A stretch of DNA of 64,000 nucleotides from Cordylochernes scorpioides. Its lineage: Eukaryota > Arthropoda > Arachnida > Pseudoscorpiones > Chernetidae. The notes under the pieces were generated by a model. The model made no database searches. It was not told where the DNA came from and saw only the letters and a list, made by a program, of their open reading frames with translations. The DNA is taken from contig CP092869.1 in assembly GCA_030710605.1 (NCBI GenBank), positions 15,364,093-15,428,092 on the forward strand, in the 5' to 3' direction. Positions 42,846 through 52,224 of the stretch are shown piece after piece; the stretch's first letter is position 1, and each line of letters begins with the position of its first letter. The position numbers and the translations under genes were made by a program.

Positions 42846-43404
42846 TATATATATAAATATATACAAGGTCTTCATTGGTGACGCCCACCGCGGGAAAGAC
42901 TCCGCCACCGATGGACTGCGAGAGTTCTTTCCCAAAGAGTGGGAGAGATTTGAGATTTAAAAAATATTTTATTTACACCATACACAAGTCAATGGTTGCA
43001 TAGATATAGAAAAAGAGTAAACTATATACAATTATGTAAAGTCCAGGAGATCCCCCAACGACAAAGAGTCCTCCTCCAGACAGTAAGTCACGTTCTCATC
43101 TCAAGTCTCAGAAAGAACCTGTGTATGGATGACTTGGGGGGAAGAGAAATGTGAAGATGTGTTTGTTAGAGGAATCCACAATACTTTGATCTATCTGGAG
43201 AGCTAGGTTATAAAGTGTTTGGAATACATTATCCTAACTAACTTCGAGCCCAGAATAGAGAAATTTTACAATTCAACAGATTGAACGATTCTTAAAAATC
43301 AATTTGATATACCGAGATTTGAAAAATAATAAAAAAAAAAAAAAAAAAAAACGCATTAAATAAGAGAAATTATTACCATTGTTGAAGTTAATTTTAAGGC
43401 GATT
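42846..43404. other. Unassigned, with an M fragment
   Basis: 43030-43090 contains AAAGAGTCCTCCTCCAGACA, a piece of the reverse M unit. 43331-43350 is a run of A. Otherwise unassigned. Confidence 0.35.
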
Positions 43405-44160
43405 GTTGTTGTCATGTCCAATGAAGAGCCTAAGATGTCTACATACATCTCTATCACAGCAATGTTCTCTATCTTGGGTGTGTAAAGCTGCTGTTCTGGG
43501 TCCATGTCAATTTTCTGTTGTTGTCGTGTCCAATGAAGAGCCTCAGATGTCTACATACATCTCTATCACAGCAATGTTCTCTATCTTGGGTGTGTAAAGC
43601 TGCTGTTCTGGGTCCATGTCAATTTTCTGTTGTTGTCGTGTCCAATGAAGAGGCTCGGATGTCTACATACATCTCTATCACAGCAATGTTCTCTATCTTG
43701 GGTGTGTAAAGCTGCTGTTCTGGGTCCATGTTAATTTTCTGTTGTTGTCGTGTCCAATGAAGAGCCTCAGATGTCTCCATACATCTCTATCACAGCAATG
43801 TTCTCTATCTTGGGTGTGTAAAGCTGCTGTTCTGGGTCCATGTCAATTTTATGTTGTTGTTGTTGTGTCCAATGAAGAGGCTCAGATGTCTACATACATC
43901 TCTATCACAGCAATGTATCTATATCTTGGGTGTGTAAAGCTGCTGTTCTGGGTCCATGTTAATTTTCTGTTGTTGTCGTGTCCAATGAAGAGCCTCAGAT
44001 GTCTACATACATCTCTATCACAGCAATGTTCTCTATCTTGGATGTGTAAAGCTGCTGTTCTGGGTCCATGCCAATTTTCTGTTGTTGTTGTGTCCAATGA
44101 AGAGCCTCAGATGTCTCCATACATCTCTATCACAGCAGTCGCAATGTTCTCTATCAGGCG
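43405..44160 (+). repeat. Minisatellite K, 112-bp form, about seven units
   Basis: GTGTCCAATGAAGAGCCTCA, GATGTCTACATACATCTCTA, TCACAGCAATGTTCTCTATC, TTGGGTGTGTAAAGCTGCTG and TCTGGGTCCATGTCAATTTT repeat in order, two units spanning 224 bp between 43518 and 43742. Frames such as LSCPMKSLRCLHTSLSQQ are products of the repeat. Confidence 0.94.
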
Positions 44161-44183
44161 ATAGATAACGTGTTATCTATATA

Positions 44184-44356
44184 CAGTAGAACTACCTCCT
44201 GTAAAGAACACCTAATTGCAGAGCCAAATTATCCTTTTAGGGAGAGGTATCTTCTTAGCGGAGAGTTGCTAAAGAGTAAAAATGGTAATTTTGCAAATGA
44301 AAACTGTTCTTTGTAGAGAGGTGTCCTCTAACGTGAGTGTCCTTGAGGTTCTACTG
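44184..44356 (+). mobile_element. MITE P1
   Basis: CAGTAGAACTACCTCCTGTA to GAGGTTCTACTG, TA on both sides. Internal 'aaatggtaattttgcaaatg' as in other P1 copies. Confidence 0.8.
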
Positions 44357-44384
44357 TATAAGAAATGGAAGCATTAAACCACGA

Positions 44385-45085
44385 ATGTTTCTTGTAATCA
44401 TAGGACAAACTTCTACTGTCCTTACTGTGATGGAAAATATATTATCGTAAAGATAGAGGTTGTCTGGCTGGGGGGGGGGGGGGGGGGGGGGGCATTCATA
44501 TTTCTATGAAAAATAGACACTTCGGCCAGTTAGAGTTTTTTATTTTCTCAACGTTTTTTTTTTCTAACGCCATGCCAAATTCTTTATTTTTATTTACTTC
44601 TTCTTAAGAAGACAAAATTTTTTTGTCGAAACGTTGAGAAAAAAAAAAAAAACTCTAACTGGCCGAAGTGTCTATTTTTCATAGAAAAATATCTTGTTGA
44701 GGTTATGAAGTTTCATTGTTGTTCTGGTTTTTTTGAGGTTGTTCGCGAACATTCTAATTAAGCCTCTCTGTCCTCTGGGACGAATTAAACCCCGAATGTT
44801 TCTTGTAAACATAGAACAAACTTCTCTACTATCCTTACTGCAATGGAAATGATTGTTGGGGTTTTATTGATGTTCTGGTTTTGTTGAGGCTGTTCGCGAA
44901 CATTCTAATTAAGCCTCTCTGTCCTCTGGGACGAATTAAAGCACGAATGTTTCTTGTAAACATAGAACAGACTTCTACTATCCTTACTGTGATGGAAATG
45001 ATTGTTGGGGTTTCATTGTTGTTCTGGTTTTGTTGAGGCTGTTCGCGAACATTCTAATTAAGCCTCTCTGTCCTCTGGGACGACG
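44385..45085 (-). repeat. F-derived units in tandem, about 150 bp, with E inserted
   Basis: GTTCGCGAACATTCTAATTA plus AGCCTCTCTGTCCTCTGGGA occurs at 44741, 44892 and 45041. CGAATGTTTCTTGTAA with 'ttctactatccttactg' alternates with it. The CGAATGTTTCTT and CTACTGTCCTTACTG parts belong to F. The first unit is split by the E element at 44443-44700. Confidence 0.72.
44443..44700. mobile_element. Family E palindrome with G23 run
   Basis: Inverted arms 'gacacttcggccagttagag' and complement. Inner ATTTTTTTGTCGAAACGTTG. 44470-44492 is an unbroken run of 23 G. The CTGACGA box has decayed to CTTAAGA. Confidence 0.7.
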
Positions 45086-45277
45086 TTTCCCCGGGGCGTC
45101 TAATTTTCGCCTCCAGGAAGTCAACTATCGGCCTACTTTCTGGGAGTCCCTCGAGGTCGGGTTGTCAACACCCCAAATTTTGTATATCGCCCCAGCTAAA
45201 ATCTTCATCTCCCACTAAACTAAACGTTGCAAACCCTAAACGCGGAGAGAGTCTAATCTTTCTCATGTTTTAATATA

Positions 45278-45420
45278 CAGTTAAACCTGTCTATAGCGCC
45301 CCCCTCTTGGGACTCACCAAAATAGGGTCCTATAGAGAGGGGGTTCTATAGACAGGTCACTTTTAATGTAAATCGCATCGTACTATGTATTTAAAATCGG
45401 GCACTATAGAGAGGAAGGCA
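45278..45420 (+). mobile_element. MITE P2, right-truncated
   Basis: CAGTTAAACCTGTCTATAGC start after TA, then GGGACTCACCAAAATAGGGT. Similarity ends at 'actatagagaggaaggca' without the right TIR. Confidence 0.78.
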
Positions 45421-46314
45421 CGAAGGAATAAACGAAACCCATTTTTCTGTAGTTCTTCTTTTCACCTCTAAGGGCATCACTGTTTGGGTTAATATATTTG
45501 ATTGGTCGCTATTTTATTTCACAATGTTTTTTTAAGCGAAAATGTTTTAACTGTGATTCGACGACTTAACAAGACGTACTTTATTAGCAGTACCTGGAAT
45601 AGTATACTCGAGCACTAGTTTAATATAAAGATGCATTTTGTGAAATGCTAGCCAGTCTTCTATCTGTTGCAAAGATTGTTTGATTTCGAATTCTAGTAAA
45701 GATGCCTCCAGGAAAACGACGAGTGTAGACTACATGTGTGACATATGCGGTCACACTCTCCCATGTTTATTTACATACCCACTGACCTTCGGCGCAGTGC
45801 ACCCCAACTTCCTCCGTTTGGATAACCTACTAACCAGCCTAATTTTGGACCCTTTCACAACACCAAGGTTGGGAAACCATTTTTTTTCTACATTTTCTGG
45901 GGCCTGATGTATGTAAAAGAATTGGTGAACAATTTGCTAGTTGGATATAAACTTCCAACTACTTTAGCTTTATCCTTTCTTACTCCATTGGTACCGTATA
46001 AGAGAACACGACAATATCAGCATTGTTATCGTATTAACTCTTTTTAGTATTGTTTTAAATGAATAATTCTCTAATATCTAGCATATTTTCATTATAAAAT
46101 ATTCCTTAAAACTTTTTTTTAAAATCTGTAAATTGCTTTTCTCGAATAAACACAATACTTTACAATTTGATTTCATTTAACTAAATTTGCTTACCAACCC
46201 TTTGTACATATATCAATTATGTTGATATATATATTTTTTATCTTTTCTTCTAACTAACTTGCATACTAATTCTATACATATTTAAAATATCTTTCTTTCT
46301 CTTCTTTAAAAAAT
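45421..46314. other. Unassigned
   Basis: No recognised element. A 75-codon frame at 45680-45907 has one CDICGH motif but no second zinc-finger half, so no gene is called. Confidence 0.35.
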
Positions 46315-46385
46315 TTGTTTATTTTTAAAGTGCAAGTGTCCCTAGGGGGACATAGCGCTCTAAGTCGAAATAAAGAAATAAAGAA
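46315..46385 (+). repeat. Retroposon 3' tail
   Basis: AAGTGTCCCTAGGGGGACAT, AGCGCTCTAAGTCGAAATAA then AAGAAATAAAG: plus-strand copy of the motif at 6418, 56770 and 63755. Confidence 0.5.
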
Positions 46386-46407
46386 CGATATAAAATATAT
46401 GACTATA

Positions 46408-46687
46408 CACCTATCCCCCGATTTACACGGTACTTGTTTTACACGTTTTTGCTTTTACACGGTTTTCCAAATAAGTTTTTTTGTTTTTGTTTTTATCGCA
46501 CTATACTAAATGCTACTGTGATTGAACACATGCGCTGTGTACACATCTCACGAGGAATCCCGAGCTTATGTACTGACTACATATTTTAACCTGTCAATGC
46601 ATTTTATTTTTATTTCTGTGTACACCTATCCCCCGATTTACACGTTTTCTCAGGAACGTATCTACCGTGTAAATCGGGGGATAAGTG
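46408..46687 (+). mobile_element. MITE P3
   Basis: Same ends and interior as 24460-24739 (CACCTATCCCCCGATTTACA, 'atgcgctgtgtacacatc'), TA on both sides. The same length of 280 bp suggests recent spread. Confidence 0.86.
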
Positions 46688-47014
46688 TATTTGTTTGTAT
46701 TTATAGTAAAAGAAAAATAAAATCACCAAGGATGACTATCTTATATTTTAATGCTTTACGTTTCAAGCTTTCAGGTATTAACGTCCCCTCTACAGCAATA
46801 AGAACCAATCTAAGAACTGATTGTTTATATTTATAAAAATAAAGGTCGCCTCTCCTGTCAAAATACTTGTTTGGTTATTCTAAAGTTATCATAATTCCAT
46901 TTTAATTGCTCTTTTTCATCACGGTGTAATTCATAATTATTACACCATTCATAATGGTGTAATACATGATCTTTTTACTAAAGGAAGGAATATATTCGGA
47001 CCACTATAATAGGC
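46688..47014. other. Mostly unassigned; D-like arm
   Basis: 46750-46800 has TTTCAAGCTTTCAGGTATTA, ACGTCCCCTCTACAGC, resembling one arm of the D/H fold-back type. Otherwise AT-rich. Confidence 0.35.
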
Positions 47015-47110
47015 ATTTCTTGAAAGTTGCACGATAAGGAGATGCATTTTTTCTTTTCTTAATTTATGAACTTTATCCCAGTGCAATATCATATTTGTAA
47101 TCATTTTTTC
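47015..47110 (+). mobile_element. Family A 3' tail fragment
   Basis: 'agttgcacgataaggagatg', then ATGAACTTTATCCCAGTGCA and ATATCATATTTGTAA match the A right end at 62370-62441. Confidence 0.68.
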
Positions 47111-47169
47111 ACAATAACGATTTGGTTCGAGATTTCATCAAACCCTATGGTGGGAATAGGTAACAACAA

Positions 47170-47412
47170 CAACATATCGTAAAGATAGAGGCTGCCTGGC
47201 CGGTATTCATATTTCTTAAAATAAAAGACACTTCGGCCAGTAAATCTTTTTATTGTTTCGACAAAAATCTTTATAGATTACCTTCTATATAGAATAATTT
47301 CTAACACTTTGCCAAATGTTTTAATTTTTGTTTGCTCCTGACGAGGACAAAAGATTTTTGTCGAAACGTCGAGATAATAAAAAGATTTACTGACCGAAGT
47401 GTCGTTTATTTT
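47170..47412. mobile_element. Family E palindrome with best E core
   Basis: Arms 'gacacttcggccagtaaatc' and complement. Plus-strand core CTGACGAGGACAAAAGATTT, TTGTCGAAACGTCGAG has all invariant hammerhead bases and a 3-bp CTC/GAG stem I. Stem II GACAAA/TTTGTC leaves one unpaired G after CTGACGA, so it departs from a strict hammerhead. The left partner lacks its box. Confidence 0.68.
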
Positions 47413-47454
47413 AAGAGCAACAACATAGTTCTGTGGAATAAATTAACACAAAGC

Positions 47455-48005
47455 AATAACGCGCCATCTATACATATAAAATAAAAGGATTTAAAAGCGC
47501 GAATGTTTCTTTTATACATAAAACGAACTTCTACTGTCCTTACTGCGATGAAAAATATATTGGGAGGGCTTGGCTCATCAGTGGTGAACCCTCCCAGCGG
47601 TTTCGCCAATATAAAAGAAACATTCGCGCTTTTAAATCCTTTTATTTTATATGTATAGATGGCGCGTTATTGCTTTGTGTTAATTTATTCCTAATGACCT
47701 TGTCTTTATTGCTCGAAGCAAATATTTGAATATAATTCTACTGTCCTATAAGCTTATGTCCATAGTTTACTTGAAAACCATTTCTAAGATTCCATCCTTC
47801 AGTGTAGCATATAAAAGCAGAATGATCCAATACAATATTAGAGCTCTGAGAAGCGGTCTGGTGGATTAAATTGGCGAAACCGCTGGGAGGGTTCACCACT
47901 GATGAGCCAAGCCCTCCCAATATATTTTTCATCGCAGTAAGGACAGTAGAAGTTCGTTTTATGTATAAAAGAAACATTCGCGCTTTTAAATCCTTTTATT
48001 TTATA
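47455..48005. mobile_element. Family F pair, head-to-head
   Basis: A minus-strand F 3' part (47455-47605) faces a plus-strand F (47640-48005). Each has CGCTGGGAGGGTTCACCACT, GATGAGCCAAGCCCTCCCAA and AAGCGCGAATGTTTCTTTTA. The plus copy is the best preserved in the window, with perfect 7-bp hairpin stem. Confidence 0.75.
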
Positions 48006-48248
48006 AACATAATTCTGTAATTTAAAGACAAAAATCGATACTTGTACATCTAACCATTAAGATAATCTTTTTGTTTTAACTTTTTCGATATGGAATTGGA
48101 GATGGAAGCAATGAAAATGTACGGTATAACACAATACGCTACCCACTAACAACCTTCACATACAACTTTTTGTTTGGAAGTGGGAAGGAGAGAATCAATA
48201 AGGTAACATGCGTCATTCTACCTAAGTCATTGGGGTTTTCCAACTTGG
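48006..48248. other. Unassigned
   Basis: Nothing recognised between the F and J elements. Confidence 0.35.
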
Positions 48249-48260
48249 AATTAAGACTTT

Positions 48261-48632
48261 TTATAATACAATATAATGCGGCTTATGATTGTAGAACGAC
48301 ATTTGAAAATTATCCCGCATGTGTTTCTTTTCAAACGAAAAATCGAATTTTTTTTTAAAAGGATAAATAACGATTATTTCTAACCTTAGGGATGAAGTAT
48401 GAAAGGATGAATTGTGAAGAGTAATGATAAACGGAAAAATAAAAGTGTCCAGAGGGATGGGAAACTTTTAACTTTTACACTTTTAATTTTCCGTTTATCA
48501 TTACTCTTCACAATTCATCCTTTCATACTTCATCTCTAAGGTTAGAAATAATCGTTATTTCGCCTTTAAAATAAATTTCGATTTTTCGTATAAAATAAAC
48601 ATTTGTGGGATAATTGTCAAATGTCGTTTTAC
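48261..48632 (-). mobile_element. Family J palindromic retroposon, 12-bp TSD
   Basis: AATTAAGACTTT at 48249-48260 and 48633-48644. Arms 'ataacgattatttctaacct' and complement, with GATGAATTGTGAAGAGTAAT and GATAAACGGAAAAATAAAAG inward. An extra one-sided tail (CAATCATAAGCCGCATTATA on the minus strand) sits beyond one arm, as in the copy at 62569-62859. Confidence 0.8.
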
Positions 48633-48763
48633 AATTAAGACTTTATTGGAGAAACTTCAGTAGAATGTGTGTTGAAATGTATTCTGGTTTATTCCTCACC
48701 ACATCTATGAAAATTTGGAGGTAAAGAATTACGACCGCTTGCGACCTCTTCAAGAGACCAATA

Positions 48764-48958
48764 AGGTTGTCCCAAAAGTTCGTGTTTTCTTAAAACGTTT
48801 TGTTTTCCTTATTGACGAATATATTTATTATGGTGAATACACATAACAATACATATTACAATTACTTTATACATTATACAAAGATATTATACATAACGGC
48901 GAATAATATTGGTATTTAATTTTTTTTTGCAAGTGTTTAAGAACTTTTAGGACAACCT
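48764..48958 (+). mobile_element. MITE, mariner-type TIRs
   Basis: AGGTTGTCCCAAAAGTTCG at the left and GAACTTTTAGGACAACCT at the right, TA on both sides. GGTTGTCCCAAAAGTT-like TIRs are characteristic of mariner. 195 bp, no coding. The mariner remnant at 36824 need not be its source. Confidence 0.85.
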
Positions 48959-48960
48959 TA

Positions 48961-49244
48961 TAACGCATGGAATTTAATTTAGAATTTTCAGTTTTGTCTT
49001 TTAATCACTTTTGTGCATGAAAATATTATGTTCTTTGTTAAAAATCAATTCCGTTCGTTATTGCACGATATTATCAATTCAACCCGTGTTCATCTTGAAA
49101 CATTTTTTTTTTTCCTTTTTGCCAGGGCGTCTCATATGTTTAACTAGACATTCAAAGAATGAGACAACGTCTCAATTTGGCCCCTACGTTCAAATCTAGA
49201 GATTACCTGCAACATGATTTGTATTTATTTATTTATTTATTTAT
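48961..49244. other. Unassigned; (ATTT)n at end
   Basis: Ends in an ATTT microsatellite (49220-49243), apparently the target of the B insertion. Confidence 0.5.
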
Positions 49245-49652
49245 AGAAGCATAGGGCGCCTCTCCCGTCAAAATAAACGTCAAGGGCCCTATGCTTCTAT
49301 GGATCAATATCCTCCCGGCAAAATTTCCATCTATATTTTAGCCATAGATTTGGTCCAGCCATCTTGCCAGTAAAACACCTCTTTGGTAGATTGTGAAGAT
49401 TCCGTTAGATCCCGTGTGGATCTCATGGAATAAAGTCCGCCCTAGACTGACGAGGGCCATTAGCCCGAAACCATGGTCTCTAGGTGGACGCTTCTCAGTT
49501 TGCCAAAGCTGGTGTTGTGGCTTTGTCACCGACCTGAGGCCGCTAGTTGCGGCGACGGTCAATAGATGGCGTCAGGTTTTTGACGTTTATTTTGACGGGA
49601 GAGGCGCCCTATGCTTCTATGGATCAATTTCCTCCCGGCAATTTTTCCATCT
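49245..49652 (+). mobile_element. Family B retrozyme-like element
   Basis: Direct repeats CCCTATGCTTCTATGGATCA... at 49286-49332 and 49606-49652 are offset by 320 bp and enclose the ribozyme. The left edge (49245-49282) is an inverted copy of 49579-49617 (GACGGGAGAGGCGCCCTATG). Flanks are ATTT repeats, so a TSD cannot be judged. Direct repeats around one hammerhead suit insertion of a slightly more-than-unit-length copy of a circular RNA. No ORF. Confidence 0.8.
49435..49489 (+). ncRNA. Type I hammerhead ribozyme candidate (family B)
   Basis: Stem I: CCTAGA (49441-49446) pairs perfectly with TCTAGG (49479-49484), then internal loop GC/T, then GTCC (49435-49438) with GGAC (49486-49489). Core CTGACGA 49447-49453. 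Stem II GGGC/GCCC (49454-49457, 49463-49466) with loop CATTA. GAAA 49467-49470. Stem III ACC/GGT (49470-49472, 49475-49477) with loop AT. Cleavage predicted after C49478 (GTC). C at the variable position 7 is allowed. Every pairing and invariant base fits, so this is the stronger of the two ribozymes. Activity is inferred. Confidence 0.9.
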
Positions 49653-49907
49653 TATTTATTTATGTAAAATATTTAAATATTCTTTGATTTTTCATCATAT
49701 AGTTTAAGCAGTCGGCAAGACTTTCTTTCTTCCTCTAATTTTACATAAGTTTTGTTAATATATTACGGTTAACCTTGTTGTAATGTAATTAAATATTAAA
49801 ACACAAAGTATTGTGGCTATCCTTTATTTATAAATAAGGAAACGTTACTGTTTTGTATTATTTATCATTGATTTTCTATATTCTCTTTTTATCAACATCA
49901 TCATTCA
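49653..49907. other. Unassigned AT-rich spacer
   Basis: Nothing recognised. Confidence 0.35.
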
Positions 49908-50030
49908 TATTGTCAAGAAGCTCCATGGGACACCTGTCAATCATCCCTGGACCCCGGGGGGGACCACAGATGTGAGGGATTCTCGGAATGATTGACAGGT
50001 GTCCCATCTGGATGTAGTTTCTTGACAATA
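49908..50030. repeat. Hairpin repeat, about 45-bp arms
   Basis: ATTGTCAAGAAGCTCCATGG, GACACCTGTCAATCAT on the left and ATGATTGACAGGTGTCCCAT, 'gtttcttgacaat' on the right. The loop includes a CCCCGGGGGGG stretch. Confidence 0.75.
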
Positions 50031-50094
50031 TTGTAATCAAAAGATGTTTCGAGAATAAAATTGTTTTTGTTATTGTGTGTAAACAAATGTCATT

Positions 50095-50215
50095 AATTTA
50101 AATATAATATATTAAATATTTTATTTACTTCTCCTGACGAAGACAAAAGATTTTTGTCGAAACGTTGAGAAAATAAAAAGCTCCAACTGGCCGAAGTGTC
50201 TATTTTTTATATAAA
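50095..50215 (+). mobile_element. Family E copy, one arm
   Basis: CTCCTGACGAAGACAAAAGA, TTTTTGTCGAAACGTTGAG, 'aactggccgaagtgtctatt'. The triplet after GAAAC reads GTT instead of GTC. Same one-base bulge as 47338. Confidence 0.68.
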
Positions 50216-50699
50216 TATAAAAAGACATTACAGTTACATTATCCAGATGTTGAATTCTGTATAATATTTCTGAGAAATTGATTGGATTTTCTCTTCTGGA
50301 TGGTTGTTGAGGGTTTTGGAAATTTTATCCAGAAGATAACTGCTCCAGACGGCCAACTAGCCGCTACACAGAGCCCTCGGGTAGTGACCGCTTCTAATGG
50401 CAGGCTGAAGATGGTATCTATTCTTTTTCAATGATGTTCAGACGACACTTTGCACCATGTACAGATGGGCCCTTTGTTGGAAACTATCTCGTCTTTTTTT
50501 GTTCTTGTTTTACTCAGCATACCTTCATGTTGGAACATCGTTTCTTAAGCTGCCCAACAAACGGTGATTTAGATGGCGTTTTCTGATATCCCCCAGCTCT
50601 CTCTGGTCGTGAACTAAGATCTTCACGATATTCTCTAAGCTTAGTGTCGTTACTCTTGTTTCGAAGATGTTTTAATGATTTCTGGAACATCTTTCTTTC

Positions 50700-50945
50700 T
50701 TCTTTGATTTAAGAGACACTTCGACCAGTAAATGTGTTTTTTTTTTTAATTTACTCGATGTTTCGACAAAAATCTTTTGTCTTCGTTAGGAAAAAAATAA
50801 AATTTGAGGCATTTGGCAAGGTGTTAAAAATTATTCTAAGATGACAAAAGATTTTTGTTGAAATGTCAAGAGAATAAAAAAACATTACTGACCAAAGTAT
50901 CTTCAATTCTAAGAACTATGAATGCCGGCCAGGCAGCCTCTATCT
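50700..50945. mobile_element. Family E palindrome
   Basis: 'gagacacttcgaccagtaaa' on the left with minus-strand core GTTTCGACAAAAATCTTTTG, TCTTCGTTAG. Right arm 'attactgaccaaagtatc' followed by GAATGCCGGCCAGGCAGCCT. Cores are decayed (CTAACGA; GAAATGTC). Confidence 0.68.
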
Positions 50946-51129
50946 TCATGATTTTCTTTCTTCGATTCGATCCTGTTTTAAATTCGATTATGGCTTCTTT
51001 AAACCTTCTCTAGAACATCCAACATGGAATTCCTTCTCCCTCTTTTTTTTTGGCAGTCAAAATAGGTTCAAAAAATGACATCTGACAATCTTGATTTAAA
51101 ATAAGTTTCTTTCTTTTTCTTCTTCTGTA

Positions 51130-51231
51130 TATTCCCCCACTTTCACAGGCCTATCTCTCTTGTAATCTCGGGGAGAATCCTCTATTAGACAAGTGTGTCT
51201 TAATAAAGGCTTTTGTGTGTGTGTGTGTGTG
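51130..51231 (+). repeat. Retroposon end with (TG)n
   Basis: GTGTCTTAATAAAGGCTTTT followed by (GT)n, as at 22800-22955. Confidence 0.5.
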
Positions 51232-51473
51232 ATTTAAAATAAGTTTCTGGTAAATGGCAATGCGTCAATGGGTTGGATGACATGTGGTTTTTCAATCAAA
51301 AAGAACTTCTCCTATCAAGTATGTGATGTAATCTGTAAATAATTCATAGAATGTACAAAAGAAAGGTTATCATCATTATTGTGTATGTTCTGTATAGAGA
51401 CAGGTCGAGTTATGCCATATATATATAGTTGATAGAAAGGCCATATAAGTTAGTAAGTTCCCTCTCTTGCTGT

Positions 51474-51775
51474 GGTAAAATTTCTCATTCAGTACTTTTG
51501 TCTGAAGATGGTAACAACGCTGTTACCGAAACATCACACACTATTTATTTATTTGGTAAAACATGCTGTGGTAAAATTTCTCATTCAGTACTTTTGTCTG
51601 AAGATGGTAACAACGCTGTTACCAAAGCATCACACACTATTTATTTATTTGGTAAAACATGCTGTGGTAAAATTTCTCATTCAGTACTTTTGTCTGAAGA
51701 TGGTAACAACGCTGTTACCGAAACGTCACACACTATTTATTTATTTGGATTTGGTCTTATTACCTTGTGTTTGTA
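51474..51775 (+). mobile_element. Family C, three tandem hammerhead-like cores
   Basis: CTGAAGATGGTAACAACGCT, GTTACCGAAAC(A/G)TC recurs at 51502, 51598 and 51694, exactly 96 bp apart, within GCTGTGGTAAAATTTCTCAT units. The array ends with the C end TTTGGTCTTATTACCTTGTG. The 32-codon repeating frame results from a 96-bp period. Confidence 0.82.
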
Positions 51776-52022
51776 AAAAAAAATAATTGTTCATCTTCGC
51801 ATTCTGATTTGTAAAGAAAACAAAACAAAGTCTAGTGTTAAGGCCGTCCATACATGGTGTAAAGTGTCGTCTGGACATCATTGAAAAAGAATAAATACCA
51901 TCTTCAGCCTGCCATTAGAAGCGGTCACCACCCGAGAGCTCTCTATACGGGTCGTCTGGAGCAGTAACCGAATGCTCTGTCTGGGTAAAATTTCCAAAAC
52001 CCTCGACAACCATCCAGAAAAA

Positions 52023-52224
52023 AAAAAAAATTATAGAAAAATATTTTAGAACGCACGAAAAAGTCTAGTGTATTTTTCCATATTACTGTCTTCCTTCAGG
52101 ATTTGACGGATTCGACTCTAGAAGTTTCAATAGTGATATAGCAGCAATGCGATCTGACATTTCAGCTATATCTACCGCTACATAGGAACTGTACAAGAGC
52201 AGCCGCAGAAAGTTCAATAGAAGG
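52023..52224. other. Unassigned
   Basis: A-rich start, then a 63-codon minus-strand frame (52083-52274) with no recognised motif. Confidence 0.3.

Larger units (their letters stand above)
50295..52020. repeat. Widely spaced inverted repeat (arms about 180 bp)
   Basis: Arms 50295-50471 and 51842-52020 are reverse complements: TTCTGGATGGTTGTTGAGGG, 'gcttctaatggcaggctgaa', 'tgatgttcagacgacacttt'. The 1.37-kb interior holds an E palindrome, a (TG)n-tailed retroposon end and the C tandem array, so the arms may be the edges of one old composite insertion. Confidence 0.72.

Noticed and set aside
43379..44164. Frames with repeated SCPMKSLRCLHTSLSQQ as a cysteine-rich protein
   Set aside because: Translation of the K minisatellite; the same peptide arises at 57646-58203 for the same reason.
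45680..45907. Zinc-finger gene suggested by CDICGH
   Set aside because: One half-motif only, no histidine pair at the right spacing, and the frame runs into low-complexity sequence.
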